A DNA stretch of 64,000 bases. It comes from Strigops habroptila. Lineage: Eukaryota; Chordata; Aves; Psittaciformes; Psittacidae. The stretch covers positions 65,181,028-65,245,027 of the forward strand of contig NC_046358.1 of NCBI RefSeq assembly GCF_004027225.2, given 5' to 3'. Of this stretch, positions 27,148 through 41,238 are shown one piece after another. Within the stretch, counting starts at the first letter, position 1. Each line of letters starts with the position of its first letter. The position numbers and the translations under genes were made by a program. Below the pieces are notes generated by a model. It was given only the letters and a program-made list of their open reading frames with translations. It searched no databases and was not told the DNA's origin.

Positions 27148-29324
27148 GGCAAGAGAACTCCTTCAAACCTTGTCCATGTTCTTTATCATCCTTCTAAACT
27201 CTCGTTTGCCATCACAGCTGATTACCTTAACAAGCATCCATTCTGTGAGCCTCTATATCCTATTTTAGTTCAGATGAAGGTCTCCATTAGTGTGCCTTAC
27301 GGAAGGATGACAGAGCTGAATCCAAACCCAGTAGTTTGTGCCACATTATTGCTCCATCAGCAGCCTTTTCAGTGCATTCCTAGCACGGATAATTTATATG
27401 TCAATAAAGGTGTAAATGTGCATTTAATCCACTGTGTTGATATTATCAGCATCCCTCTCCTGGGCCACCTTCCTCCCATAAATCAATGTAAACACTTCAC
27501 AGGGATAATTGCCTTTTGCAAATCTAGCAGGTGTTAATTACGTAAAATCATCCATGCACGCTTGTCATCCTCTTCTGTGTACTCAAATAAATACCTAAAC
27601 AGAGGGGAAAAAAAGGGGGTTTTACCAACTTGAAAGAAAGCATAGCTACTGATATTCTTTGCCCACTACCAAGAGCTGCAAGTCACAACTGATACAATAA
27701 TTACACATATTGCACATGCTACACTCTTCATCCGAGCCTCTCGAAATGTTTCCATGCCTATTTAGCAGGTTACCTTGCCTTTGGGACTCCTTGCCTGAAA
27801 ACACCCCTAGAACGACAGTATTGTACATCAGTGTTGAGCCTACTGCAATGCCAGCTGAAGCCTGCAAAGGATTGACTCCAAACTCAGTCTTCCAGGGTTC
27901 GAGTTCTGGATCTAAAGCCAAATTCATTATTCTCCTGGGGTTTCCTACCCAAGGATCTTTCTCCAGAGCTCACAAGGTTATTGTGTGTGGTCTCCCAAAA
28001 CCCTGGGCACAAGAATATGTGCATGAACAGGCTGTTATTATTACTTGGGAAACAAAGTGACATCTGAAATCCGAGGTTAGCAACTCAAGCACCTTATAAT
28101 ACTGTTCCTTTTGTACCGAGGAGCACAAGTTTACTACAACAGAGACAAATCGTTTCCTGAGTTCATTTGTAAGGTGGGATCAATATCACCAGGCTTCAAT
28201 ATGCAGGCATCGGAAAAAGCACATTTATTAAGTTGGATTCCATATCCAAAAAGGCTAAATGTTAAATCAATGTTAGCGACCTTAGCTGAGCGTGGTACAA
28301 GAACACATATTTGCCTGCATGTTGTTGATTCAAGCTCTGGTCATGAGACACACACCAAAAAAATCCAAAGAAAATAATAAAAAAAAAAATCCTAATAATC
28401 AGACATTCTCCCATCACTAGAGGATGGGTAGCATGAAAAACAGATTTTCCATAACCAGAGCAGAAACTGGCTACCTGTACCCCACTTGCATCTTTCCACA
28501 AAGCTTCAGCACTACATGAACTGAATACCCAAATCAAACATCCAAGTCTGATATAGGTCAGATTTTTGGTCAAATGCATAAACAGGGGCCAAGGTCTATT
28601 GTTGTTTCAAGGCAAAAATTGCAAGACAACAGGCAGAAATACTGCTTTTGTCTATCACTTCAAATGCTCCTTTACTGCTCCTCACCATGCAGTGAGCATC
28701 CCCTTCTTTTTCTTCTGACAAGTACAGGAAAGAATATGACTGACTGCAGCGATGCTGCTACGCTTTGCCATTTGAAAATAAGCTAAACCCCACATCTAAC
28801 CCATTTTATAAAGGAAGAAGAGCTTCCTGGTTTTATTTTGAACCACAATCTCCTCCTGATCTGGTTTCACACCCATGGAAATCCTACAGGTAGCCTCAAG
28901 GCAGGAAAGGGCATTTGACCTTTGCAACAAATATCACACAAAAAAAGAGAACCCAACTGTTATACATGTCCTGAAGTCCCACCGACAAAAACTTTCTCCC
29001 TCCAGTGATTTTACTGTGATGTGACACGAGACTGCATCAGTCACATCGTGTAATGCCATGCTGGAAGAGCATGACATAACCAGTGCAGCTAAGGACAAGC
29101 TTAGGACAGCTTCTCTCCACACGAAAGGTCCCCCGAACCAGAAAAAAAAAAAGATTAAAAAAAGAGATGAAAAAGTACAATCTCTCTGGAAGTTCCTGTG
29201 CATTCAGTGTTACAGCTTTCACCATCCCAGAAACAGAGTCTCCAGGGAAACATGCACATTTCTATTTGTATATAGTACTTTGAGTATGCCTATAACCTTA
29301 GAGCATCCATCACTGCACAAGTTT

Positions 29325-29415
29325 TTATATATATATAAAAAACATATGTATATAAATACATATATTATATACATGAGTGAGGTTCATATATATATTAAAA
29401 AAAATTAATAAAGAA
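29325..29415 (+). repeat. AT-rich simple sequence
   Basis: Repeated TATATA with A runs between. Confidence 0.7.
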
Positions 29416-30650
29416 AAATTTATCCTGAAGCTTGAAGAACCATTTCATTCAAACCAGCCACAAACCAAAACATTTTAAATATTTTGACTGAATTTATCCC
29501 TCCAACAAAAACAAGGTTCACTTCTTATCTCTGCACATACCTAATTGTGAAGATGGATTTGTTAACAGTAGATTGGTATTAAAGGCAAAACAGACATTTT
29601 AAGGAGAAAATAAGTAAGATTTACTGGGGAAATTACCACATCAGGGTTGTGAAATCCCAACGAAATGCCAAGTGACCAGAAAACCTCTGTTCTCTCGTTT
29701 TCCTACCACCACAAGATCCAGACCCCAGTTTTGGAGGCTCATTGGGCTGCAAACTGAAAAACCTCCTTGAGAAAACAGCTTGAAGAGACCAGAGCCTGAA
29801 CCTGACCTTGCGTCAAGCACATGCCCCACCTCAGCTGAATCCATGTTCTCAGATTTAAGTCTCAAGGGATGTGTCCTACCTGGGTCCATCCTCACACAGC
29901 CCCAAAAGGATCCACACCTGCATGAAATGTCTGTCAGAGAGGTCTCGCTGGGTAACCAGATCCCCAATCAACCCCACCTGGGGGCTTCCTTCACCAGGAG
30001 CAAAGCGGATAAACACAACTTCGCTTATTTCTTTTAGAGGGGGAAAAAAAAAATATCTCTCAGCCCCGCCAATTTTTCACTCCCACAACCGAACCCGCTT
30101 CAGAACAACCAATCTGAAATACATTCGCGGGTCTTTCCCCACAAGTTTTGGGTTCTCTCGGCGTTTTTTTCCACAGAAAATGGAAGCACAGCGGCAAGTT
30201 TCCCCGCTCTCTAACACAGCCTGAGGTGAAAGACAAAACCAACACGTCCTCCAACTCACGGGATGGGGAGCGGGGGGAGCTGCCCTCTGCCCCAGCGCAC
30301 GATAAAACGTAAAAAAAAAATTATAATAATTATGTTGATGATGAAGAGGAGCAGCACAACCGCTGAGGGAGCGGGGCTGGAGACCCCCGAACTCCTCCAC
30401 CTCACACACACGCCGACCCCTCCCGCGCTCCCCACATGCCGGCGACAGCGATCACGGAGGAGTCGCTCCCGCCTCAGCACTGCTGAAGAAGCGGGAACCC
30501 GCTCCCGTCCCCATCCCCTCCCGCCAATCCCGGCGGCGGGAGCCCGCTTCCCCGGTGGGGCACGGCTGGCTGCCGGCCCCTCAGCGCCTAACCGCCGGGA
30601 CAAACTTTCGCATCCCTCGGACGCGCAGGGCGGAACGTCCCCGCTAGTAC

Positions 30651-30790
30651 CTGCTGCTAGTGCCGGTGCTGCTGCAGCAGGGCGGGCGGCCGGCGTGCCC
30701 ATGCGGCCGGGGCAGGGCGAGACGCCGCCCCTGCGCGCCCGGCTCCTGCTCTGGCTCCGTGTCTGCCGCTCCGCGCCGCCGCCACTACTC
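30651..30790 (-). other. NAV2: possible NAV2 non-coding first exon
   Basis: On the - strand, GCAGCAG followed by GTACTA gives a donor just below 30651. An ATG near 30712 opens a short frame (MGTPAARP...) that reaches this donor in phase 1. Joined to the most likely acceptors upstream of the MESGSE exon, the frame would close quickly, so it would act as an upstream ORF. The 5' end is a guess. Confidence 0.25.
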
Positions 30791-30798
30791 ACTCTCCG

Positions 30799-30812
30799 GT
30801 TGCCCGGGCAAC
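30799..30812. promoter_or_regulatory. palindromic X-box (RFX binding site)
   Basis: GTTGCCCGGGCAAC fits the RFX consensus (GTTRCC, short spacer, GGYAAC) with a 2-bp spacer. It is part of an 18-bp perfect palindrome at 30797-30814, placed centrally in the CpG island. RFX factors bind such sites in promoters of ciliary and neural genes. Confidence 0.75.
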
Positions 30813-31216
30813 CGCCGCCCGCCCCTTCGCTTTGGTCCCTCCCTCCTCACAACAACGCCCTCGCCTGCCAACCGCAAGGCCGCCCGCCGTGACCACGTGA
30901 GGCCGGGAGGCCAATGGGAGGCGGGGCTGCGGCCGGCGGAGTCAATGAGCAGACACTTTTGGGGGTGGGGGGGAGCAGCGCCCCTCAGCGCCGCAGCGAA
31001 GATGGCACCAGCGGGCACCTGCGGCTCCCCAGGAGCAGCCGCTGGCACCCGCTGGCGTGACCCGCACCGAGAACCTCCCCCGGAGGCACAGCAGAGCCAG
31101 GGCGATACGGGCGGTGTTCGGGCAGAGCAGGGAGGCCGACAGGCACAGGAGGAGCCACAGGGCAGCGCTGTAATGCGATACAGCGTTGGTACCAAACACG
31201 TCTGGAGAGGATTGTA

Positions 31217-31745
31217 TCATAGAATCCCAGACTGGTTGGAAGGGACCTTAAAGCTCATCCAGTTCCAAACCCCTGCCACGGGCAGGGACACCTTCCACTA
31301 GAGCAGGTTGCTCCAAGCCCCGTCCAACCTGGCCTTGAACACTGCCAGGGATGGGGCAGCCACAGCTTCTCTGAGCAACCTGTGCCAGTGCCTCACCACC
31401 CTCACAGGGAACAACTTCTGCCGAAGATCTCATCTCAGTCTCCCCTCTGGCAGGTTAAAGCCATTCCCCCTTGGCCTGTCCCTACAGGCCCTTGTCCAAA
31501 GCCCCTCTCCAGGTTTCTTGTAGCCCCTTTAGGCACTGGGAGCTGCTCTAAGGTCTCCCCTTAAGGAGCCTTCTCTTCTCCAGGCTGAACAAGCCCAGCT
31601 CTCTCAGCTTGGCTCCAGAGCAGAGCTGCTCCAGCCCTCGCAGCATCTCCGTGGCCTCCTCTGGACTCACCTCAACAGCTCCACATCCCTCTTGTGTTGT
31701 TGCCCCAGAGCTGGACGCAGGACTGCAGGGGGAGTCTGCCCAGAG
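31217..31745 (-). mobile_element. CR1 LINE 3' fragment
   Basis: Antisense CR1 of about 530 bp directly abutting the NAV2 CpG island. It starts TCATAGAATCCCAGACTGG and extends past CTCAACAGCTCCACATCCC. Confidence 0.94.
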
Positions 31746-34700
31746 CTCACTGGAAGGAAAATATGTGGGGTTTACACTGAAAGATTTAGGCTCAAACCGA
31801 ATACACTTTCTGTAGTAAGAGGCAATGCTGTAACATACTGTGTTTAGGGCAGAACATTGCCGTTGGAGTCAAGGCTAGCCAGAGGCCACAACCAACAGGT
31901 AGTGTTGAGGAACTGTGATTTCTGAGAGCAATCAGCTGGTCAGGGCTCACTGCCTGTTCTGTCTGCAGTCCAAGAAACCCAGGATGGCTACTGCCTACCA
32001 CCCTTCGAGAGAGGCCAGCGTGAAGAGAAGTAGGCCCTGTTCCTCAGGAGGGTGTATCTGGGAGCAGCATCAACCTTCACCCTTCCTATCCCAGCACCAG
32101 CCCAGGATTTCAAGGCATTTTCCTCATTTTCTGTCTAAACTTCAGCGAGTCCCATACATGACTCTTTCTGTGGTACCTCATTCTTGGGGAAAGAAAATTC
32201 AGTTCCCCTCTACAGTCTCCCCTTGCTCTTAGCTTTATCCTCAAGGTTGTTGATTCAGCAGAGCTGCACCTCTCTACCCAGTACTCAGGATATGCATGAA
32301 GATGGAACACCAGTAAAAAAAAATTACACCTCATTTAGACCATTTCTTTAGTTTAAATGTTCAAATATGTGTCCTCTAAACAGAAGGCTATGAATTTGGG
32401 TTGCCTGAGGTTTGGTTTAAACTTAGGAGATGACAGGAATGCCTGGGCTGCTCTTGGGACCCTTAAAGACATGGTGGTTTGCAGAACACCTGTGCTCAAA
32501 GGCCTTTGCTAGCACTTGCACCTTGCTGAATGCCAGCTCCTGTGGAAAATAACATTGCTGTCACTCCATAACTCATTTTTCGTATCTGATCGATGTTTCG
32601 CATGCAGACAAATTAAGCCAAATCAGTTCTTTGGCAAATTCAGGGAGTGATCTAGTGCAGAAAAGGAGGGTTTATAATACATTAGTAGGAAACTCTGCTT
32701 CTACTGTAACATTTTTATGCTTAGAAAATCCTCTTTTAAAATATGTGGCTGGAGGTAGAAAAGAACATTATAACAGCCTAGTCTGTGATAAAGGGAAATT
32801 TCAATTCAATGGGACTGCTGTAAAGGCCCTTATTTATTTTTCTCAGCAGTTGCATTTTGCCTCTCAGGTGCTTGCCTGCAGCTCTGGTTGCTGTGGAGGT
32901 TTTCTTCTATAAATTCTTCAAAGTGATGGATTTTCCCTTTGAAAGAATGCTCGACTGTAGAGAATACAGAGTGTAACCTGTTTTATTTCTTCCTGGGCGT
33001 GTGTGGTGCTTTGAGCTCTGAACAGATGGGTGCATCGCCATGTCTTCTGGTAATTTGCATGCCGAGAGCCTTAACATTTGCATTGCTGGTTCCATGCTCC
33101 CCAGCTGAAAGGCAAGGACAGTGATCTACTCTTTCCAGTTAAAGGTCACCTGCAAGTACACGTTCCTCTCGGGTTCAGGTTAGTGAGACACTCAGCATTT
33201 TACGAATCAAAGAAGCATAAGGCATAGTTTTATGGATTAAATGTTATGGTTGTAAGAAAAAGCACTAAGGTAGGAGGTGTTACATCTATGTACCCTCATC
33301 AGTACTAACAATCTAAACAGAAAAAAAAAGCAAGAGAAAAAAAAACAACATTACGTTTATTTTAGAAACAAAACTATGGCACAGAGCTGGTGCGAGGGAA
33401 TTGCCAAAATCAGGTCTCCCAACTAACATCAGCATGTTAACCACAAGCTATTCCACTTCTGGTTGGTTCTCATCCTTTTGATGTGTTCCAGTCCATTAGA
33501 TAGGTAAAAGTAATCAAGTGTGAAGTTGCAGGCTTGGACTCTAAAAAGATAATGAATGATCGAAGCCCAAGTTTTCATCTCAGTGATGAGAACTGAAAGC
33601 AATTTGATGGGAGCAAACTGAACTGGGAGCATTTTGATGACTTTGTCGGACATTAACACAGTAATAATTCTCATATTTAAGAGTCCTTAAACAGGTAACA
33701 ATCACTATCCTCTAAAAATCAGTCACAAACCACTTTAAACGCACACCTTTAGTCGAGGGATAATGTCATTCAAATCCCAATGCAAGTCCTATGAAAAAGC
33801 CGTTCAGTCTGTTCACATCAACGAAATGATGGTGGGGTAGGAGCACCCGCCTGGGACTTGGGACTCCTGAACCTGTCAGCTTTCTGTCATCTAAGCCCAC
33901 ACGAGGTACTGGGAAGCACACTGGGCTTCCACAGGATAAAATCTAAATGCCAGCCATGCATTGTAAATGTGTTCAATCAAAGATTGCCTTTTACCACCAA
34001 TTCCATTGGCATTTTAACAGAAGGAGCCCTTCATCTTAGCTGGGACATCGAGATACCGAGTCCACAGTGATTAAATGCATGCTAATAGTGAATAGTAAAT
34101 GCTTTGGAGTGGTGATCTCAGCAAGGACAGTAGGGGCTGGCCTGATGTGTTTCAATTACCACCACTCTTCACCAAAAGCAACTGAAAGTAGGAGGCTTCC
34201 TTTGCAAGTGCCCTTTTCTTGACACTAGAAAATGTCACAGGAAGATCAGTTCTAAAACAGTGTAAGATGCCTAAAACCCCTGAGTATTATTCATATTCTT
34301 AAAGGGGAAAACAAGTTTCATAATTAGAAAACAAAACATTCAGAAGCAGCTACATGCAATTTATCGTTTAAAGAATTTAAGTCATTTAACTTCAGATAAT
34401 TCAGCTTTGACCCTTAGGCTGTAGGAGTCAACATTTCCTGAGGTGTTTTCACAGACTTTCCAGGACAATCTTGAGGTCTTTTGTCTGAGTGTCTGGTAAA
34501 GTATTCTGATGGCTGCAGTGGTAGGAGTATTTAGAGAGCAGAAAAACAGGGATGTGAAACTCAAATAGGAAAGCTTTCCTTAATTTTTCAGGCTCTGTTA
34601 CAGAGCTTTTAGCTTTTGTCTGTAGCTAATCAAATTGAATGTTCATATAAGTTCTGACTTAAGGCAATGAATTCTTAAAAATGTCTTATTTTGCATCTTT

Positions 34701-35205
34701 AAGATGTTATTGTGCAATGCCTGTACATTAAGAAAAGTTGTTGCTTTTGGGGATTGAATGCATATTGAGATTCTATTTACCTCTACGAAATCCAATATAA
34801 TCTTTGAAAGATTAACTCTTGAGATAGCTAATGGGTTTCCTCTGGGACAGCCGATGCTGTCATTCTTTGTTGTATTATTTGGCAGCTTTGTTTTTTAAAT
34901 ATTAAAGATTTCTTTAAATAAAATTTAGGCTTGGAAAAAATTAAATCAACGGCTCAATTGATCCATGGAACAAGACAGGTATCTTAGAAGCTGCTTCATC
35001 TATTTACCTGTCCTGTGATCTGAAAACCATTAGACTAAAGAGAAAGTTCAAGCACAAAATTTAAACGACAGTTTTAAAAGAAAAGGGGCAGCTGTTCTCC
35101 AAGATCTATGTTCACCCTGTACTTGCTATAGAGGCGGATACCCCTACCTTTTTGGTGAGAAACACATAGATTCCTCACTCATGGCTCATAAGGGCAGCTG
35201 CTTAG

Positions 35206-35690
<485 letters not shown>

Positions 35691-36596
35691 AAGAATTTGT
35701 TTCACAGTGCCTTATATTTACAGTGTGAATATTCCAAGACAACACTCTTATCAAGTATTGTCATTGTTAGCTAGCATCTCTTTCATCCTCCAAGTCTTCA
35801 CTCTGTATTTCCGTAGTTAGAATATGCGTCTCCTCAAAGTAGCTAACTTCATCCATGACTTGTGGCCATGGACAGCCAGCATCTTCCATGTTCTCTCATT
35901 ATTACAATAAAAAAACCTTTGCACATGTTGATTAGGATTGTGGTGAGCCATTGCCCCAAGATTTTACCAGTACTCCCATTCTGCTGAAGCAACCTGCTCT
36001 CTCCTTTAACCAGTTTGTATGTTCTCTCAGGATATAAGAACTTGTTAGTAAGTGGCATCTTGCTACATTATGATTCCCTCACTATCAAGTACTTACCTTG
36101 CATCATGACATCAAAATCTTGGTCTTGGCTTATGCACTTTAAGATAAACCAGATGTAGGAAGAAGCAATTTGATCACACTTTTTAATGCTTGCTTTGGCA
36201 GGTGATGCTAAGAGCAGACCTCAGTTTGTCTGCATTCCCAAGGTCTTCCCTGAATATCTGCCAGAGGTGGTGGCATTCTTCAAATTCTCTCTGCTGTTAG
36301 TGTCTTCTTGGCCTCTGAAGGTTGGCTGCCTAATTGGAAACAAACCCACTCTCAGGCTGCCAAAGGGAGCAGGATGCACTAAGCCTCACACCATCGCCTC
36401 AGCCTACAGATGCTGGGTAAAAGGAGGATTCCTACTTGGCATTAGAGACACCGTTAGCGATGGATGGCTTCACAGCGCAAAATGGTTATTAATTCTATTA
36501 AGTGGAAAGTCCCTCTAAGAGAAGCCAACCTGACCTGTTACCCCCCTCATGATTATCAATATTTGATGTCTCTGTTTTGCTTGAACAGGACACCTG

Positions 36597-36800
36597 TTGT
36601 TCCCTGTGAGGGTGGTGAGGCACTGGCACAGGTTGCCCAGAGAAGCTGTGGCTGCCCCATCCCTGGCAGTGTTCAAGGCCAGGTTGGACGGGGCTTGGAG
36701 CAATGTGGTCTAGTGGAAGGTGTCCCTGCCCATGGCAGGGGGTTGGAACTGGATGAGCTTTAATGTCCCTTCCAACCCAAACCAGTCTGGGATTCTATGA
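36597..36800 (+). mobile_element. CR1 3' terminal fragment
   Basis: Sense CR1 from CTGTGAGGGTGGTGAGGC to TCTGGGATTCTATGA, about 200 bp and little diverged. Confidence 0.93.
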
Positions 36801-38399
36801 AACAAGTTCTCCAAAACACATTTTCCATGTCTTTTTTTATAAGAATGGAATCTGCCTTACCAGTTAGTCATGTATACTGTAAAAGGTTATAGACAGCATA
36901 TAAACATGTTTAATGAAGCTGAATTCTGCAAGCATAAGCAGCAAAAATATTTTTTTTACTTCACATTTACACACACTCTAGTAAAATCTTGTTCAGTTTG
37001 GTTGGTTAAGCTTGTTTTCTAAAGGGACCTAGAAGGCAGCACAAATTAAATAAATCAACATATGCATAACAACACAATCATTCATATTAACATACTAGTT
37101 AAGTCAATGATTAATTCTCCTTTGAGGAAGAAGTGGTGGTAGAACAACTCTAATATCTAGTAGCAACATAACAATCAACACAAAGTTCCATATTCTATCA
37201 ACACATGCATAGGTAATATAGGAGAAACTTTCAGAGCCTAAACTTTAAAGAGAAATCTGAATAAACATATGCTAACTCGAGTATTTAAATACATATTCAA
37301 ACTAGCTACTCTCCACAATTGGCTTAGTAGCAGTAAATATCTGCTCTGTCTGCCAATAAAGAGGTCACTAGAATTTTCTACTGGCTTTAAATGGCTGAAC
37401 TGGAAGAGCAGAATGTCACAGCAGCAGCAGAAAGAAGTAATTCTGAAATAGACCGTTGTCAGCAAGGTTCATATGACCTCCAGTGGCATGATAAGAGAGA
37501 CCACAGTGCTATCTTTTTCCAAACGCAACTAGCAGCTCTGTCTTGGATAATCTGGACATGATGAATGTTGTAACTGAGCTTTGAATGCAAGTTTGGTGGT
37601 GGATTTTCCCCACTGATAAAGAGTTCTCCATCCTATTTGTCAGTAAAGATTGCAATAACACAAAGCATTACCCAGACTGGGAGCCATAAGACCAGCACTG
37701 GTGAGAAAACTGAAACCCTCTGCAGAAGGTCAGTCTTTTCACACTGACTCATATGGGAAATTGAGCCTTTCCTCTTGGAGGTAGAGAAAGATGGCATGGG
37801 ATGGCCAGTATGGATTAAGAAGGCAATCTTGAATGCCCAAGAAAAGCAATTTTCTACAGTTTTTAATTAGTGGCTACAGCAGCCAGAGCATTTCTTATCC
37901 CCAGGAGAAAGGACTTATAATATCCAAACCAAGAAGCTGAGACAGCAGCACTCATTTCCTTACTCTAACTTTGTCCTTAAATATGCAGTAGTCTAAAGTC
38001 TCAAAAAGGCTTTGGCTTACCTCCCACAGGCTCACTGACACTTTTTACCCTCTCTCTGATTTTCTTTGCAGGGAAGAAGTTGTTACTGGGAAGGATTCAT
38101 GGACAATCTTGTGGCTACAGAGATAAATTGTTAAGATGGGGGTTGCTGGGGGAAATTTCTTTTTGTCCCAACAGAAACACCCGCATGTGAAAGTTATTCT
38201 GGGGTGTTGGATTTTGGAATATTAATTCCAGTAATATTATTAAGGCTTCTATAGGGTTTAGATTGTAATGGAAACAAAAGCAGCTGGGTTCATGAATGAT
38301 CTAGTGATTCCAGATAAAAGTTGGTAGGAAAAGATATTCTCCAATAGGATAAAGCTCTGAAAAACCTGGTCTGTTCTTATAGCTGGCCTTGCTTTGGGC

Positions 38400-38445
38400 T
38401 AGAGATCTTCTAAGTTCATTCTAACCTAAATTATCCTATCACCTT
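38400..38445 (+). mobile_element. possible degraded CR1 terminus
   Basis: AGATCTTCTAAGTTCATTCTAACCTAAATTATCCTAT resembles an old sense CR1 end. Weak. Confidence 0.3.
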
Positions 38446-41092
38446 AGGAAAACTGAGAATCTGCTTTACAGAAACCAGTGCAGATGTTATGACAGAGAAG
38501 ATGGTTCCCATCTAGAAAACAAATAACCCATTTTGAAAAGATTGTGTTATTTTTATAACACAAAAGCTTGTGTAATGCCAGTTATTTTGCAATCTGCTGT
38601 TCAATCAACCTGATAGAGGAATTTCTGTTTTCCTAATCTAAGCCTATGGAGAGAGCAGTATGAATCTTTCAACACCGATACAGTACTACAAGGTTCAGCT
38701 GGATTTAACCAGGACCACATTTTAATTGGAGAAGCACAGAGACTATGAATAGAACATTAAAAACATTGCTAGGAAGTTTTTACATTAACTTCATTAATAT
38801 AAAAAAGGATTCTTTAAAAATTGGGCATTTACAACCTCATGTTATCTGGACATCAAAGAAAAACATACTTGCCTTGATTCTAAGGTAAGTTTATATGATT
38901 GCAAAGATCTTCCTGAACAGGTGAGCTAAGGGAGAAAAAGAGAGAGGTTGTGGGTTCACATTTTTGCTTTAATATTTCTATAATCTCTTTCATCTAAGGA
39001 TTTCAAAGCACTCCATGGACATTAATGAATTAAGCCTCACAGCTGTCTTGGGAAAAAAGGTAATGATTTAAAGATTAAAATTTAAAGAGATGAATGGATA
39101 TAAATGGGAAATAGCATTCCTAACATTTCATGTAGTACTCAGGCCATATGGAAAATCCGCTATTTTCCTCTTCATTTACACCCTATGTGCCTTCAAGGCA
39201 ATTCAAAGTACTGGAAAAATTGGTAACAAGTGTTTACAACCGCTTCCGTACAGGCAGTTTGGATACAATGACAACAGTAGGAGCAGAAATAAACAGAGTA
39301 GATCAGATTGCAAAAAAACAGGTGTTGTTTTGAACATGGTAAGCTTAATTCCAGCCCATAGAAGTAACAGATTTTACAGAATCCTTTTGTTCTGAAACGA
39401 TCTGCTTTACAAATGACAACATTCAGGATTGTATGAAATAACTTACCCAAGATAGTAGAGTTAGAGAAATGCTCTCCTGCTCAGAATCAAACCCTGTCTC
39501 TGAACACAGAGGCCACAGCAGAAGGAAGGAGCCTTGGCACTCACTGGAATGTACAGTATACAATACATTAAAATGCACTTTCATCTTTAATGACCAGCCA
39601 GTTTCCTGTGCCTTTGCTAACCTGACAAGTTTCATATATAAATAATTCTATTGACAGAATTCATCCCAAAGGATGCGATATCGTGTGGAATGATAAAAAC
39701 AGCATCTTTCAGAAAGCCTTTGGTGCACAGGGACATGGCATTTCAGGAGGTGAGCAGGTATTTTGTGAAATCTTGCAACTTGTCTTCCCCTTTTATGTTT
39801 CCATTGGTCGCAGCCACACTTTCAAGCATATTTGCAGTTCTCCAAGCTGTAAAAATTCATAAGCAGGGCCCAAAGGCAAAGTAACCTGTATCTTCCATGG
39901 AGAATATGTGCTGTAATCATGTAATGAGAGATCTCTCTTGATGTGAAGCTTTCATTTGATGGAAGAGTCAACAGCTGTGTTAAGGGCATCCTAACTTCCT
40001 AACTCAGAAGTTCCTTCTGTCCTGGGACATTAGGAAATGAACCTCTTTGAAATTCAATTTTATTTTTCCAAGTTCTTTTGTAATTGACTATTCATACTTT
40101 GAACGGAGCTAGAAACTGAGAAGTATCAACTTACAGAGAAAATAGCCTCACATCAGGCAAGAAAACCTGCAATTACAAGTGGAAGTTCTTTTCACATTCT
40201 ACAAAAAGCAAACCAGACCTGAGTTACAATACCTCATATTAGCTTTTCTTTACAATTATGATAATTAAGCTTCAAGATAAACATCTAAGAGCAAGGTTTT
40301 TTGTCCTGTAGGAGGGTACTGCTGCAAGTGTTCAACTCTAAGAGCTCTTGAGTCACTTTGGCCTGCAAACCTTTGGTTCAAAAGAAGAGCGGCATTCAAA
40401 GGCCATCCTCCCCTTTGCTTCGTGCTTCAGCATATCTCCACCTCTTCAGAGAGTGTCCAACCCCAAAATCAACATGCAGATTAACCACGAATAGCAGTAT
40501 TGTAGCAAGCCAGCTGCATCTAGCCCTCTAAAGCTACTCTAAAGCCTTAGAAAGTAAAAGTAGATGTATCAAATCATGCCAAAAGATCAGGTTTGTTCGA
40601 TATCCTATCCCTAAACAGAGCTCAGTAACCAAAGTCTGTGAAAAGATGTAAGAACAAATCAAGCACAGAGTTAGGTTTCTGTACTATTTCTATACTCACA
40701 GCAATTTGTGGCTCATAGCCACAAACAGGCAATGCCTTCTCATTGTTGTATTAGAAAAGAGAGTAAATGAATACTCCCAAGTCGTCCTCTGAAAATAAAC
40801 AGCTTGGCAATCGTAGGCACCCAGGCATCCTACACAATTTCCTCATTTGTTTGCATTAAAACAGGGAAAACTATGTATCGATTCCCATAGGGATGCAAGG
40901 AGAAGACAAAGCAAGACCCTTGTCAGCGATGCCCAGTGAAAGGACAGGGGAAAGACAAGAAATTCTTAAAATATTTTTAAAGTCTTGGGGTTTGGTTTTG
41001 ATTTGTTGGGTTTCTTTTTAAGGTGTTCAAACACCAAAACAGGTTGCTGAGAGAGGTTGTGTAGTCTCCATCCTTGGATACAATCATAGAAT

Positions 41093-41238
41093 CCCAGACT
41101 AGTCTGGTCTGGAAGAGACCTTAAAGCTCATCCAGTTCCAACCCCCTGCCACAGGCAGGGACACCTTCCACTAGACCAGGTTGCTTCAAGCCCCATCCAA
41201 CCTGGCCCTGAACACTGCCAGGGATGGGGCAGCCACAA
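41093..41238 (-). mobile_element. CR1 3' terminal fragment
   Basis: Antisense terminus starting ATCATAGAATCCCAGACTAG and ending at GGGGCAGCCACAA. Confidence 0.92.

Larger units (their letters stand above)
27032..30650 (-). other. NAV2: NAV2 5' intron or leader region
   Basis: Lies between the coding exon and the CpG island. It contains a long A run at about 27123-27147 and AT-rich simple sequence around 29325-29415. I see no confident exon. It is probably an intron separating a non-coding first exon in the CpG island from the MESGSE exon. Confidence 0.45.
30245..31180 (-). promoter_or_regulatory. NAV2: CpG island, probable NAV2 promoter
   Basis: GC-rich, CpG-dense block of about 0.9 kb, 3.2 kb upstream of the NAV2 coding exon on its strand. 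It holds GC boxes, a CCAAT box in GGCCAATGGGAGG near 30909-30921, and a perfect X-box at 30799-30812. No TATA box. The open frames that cross it look composition-driven. Assignment to NAV2 rests on position; divergent + transcription from its right side is possible. Confidence 0.7.

Noticed and set aside
30256-31301. Frames of 178-213 codons across the 30.7-kb island
   Set aside because: Same composition effect; the + frames run into a CR1 insertion.
36097-36136. 40-bp - strand exon-like segment (CISQDQDFDVMMQ) with excellent splice sites
   Set aside because: Too short to be significant; such donor-acceptor pairs with one open frame are expected by chance.
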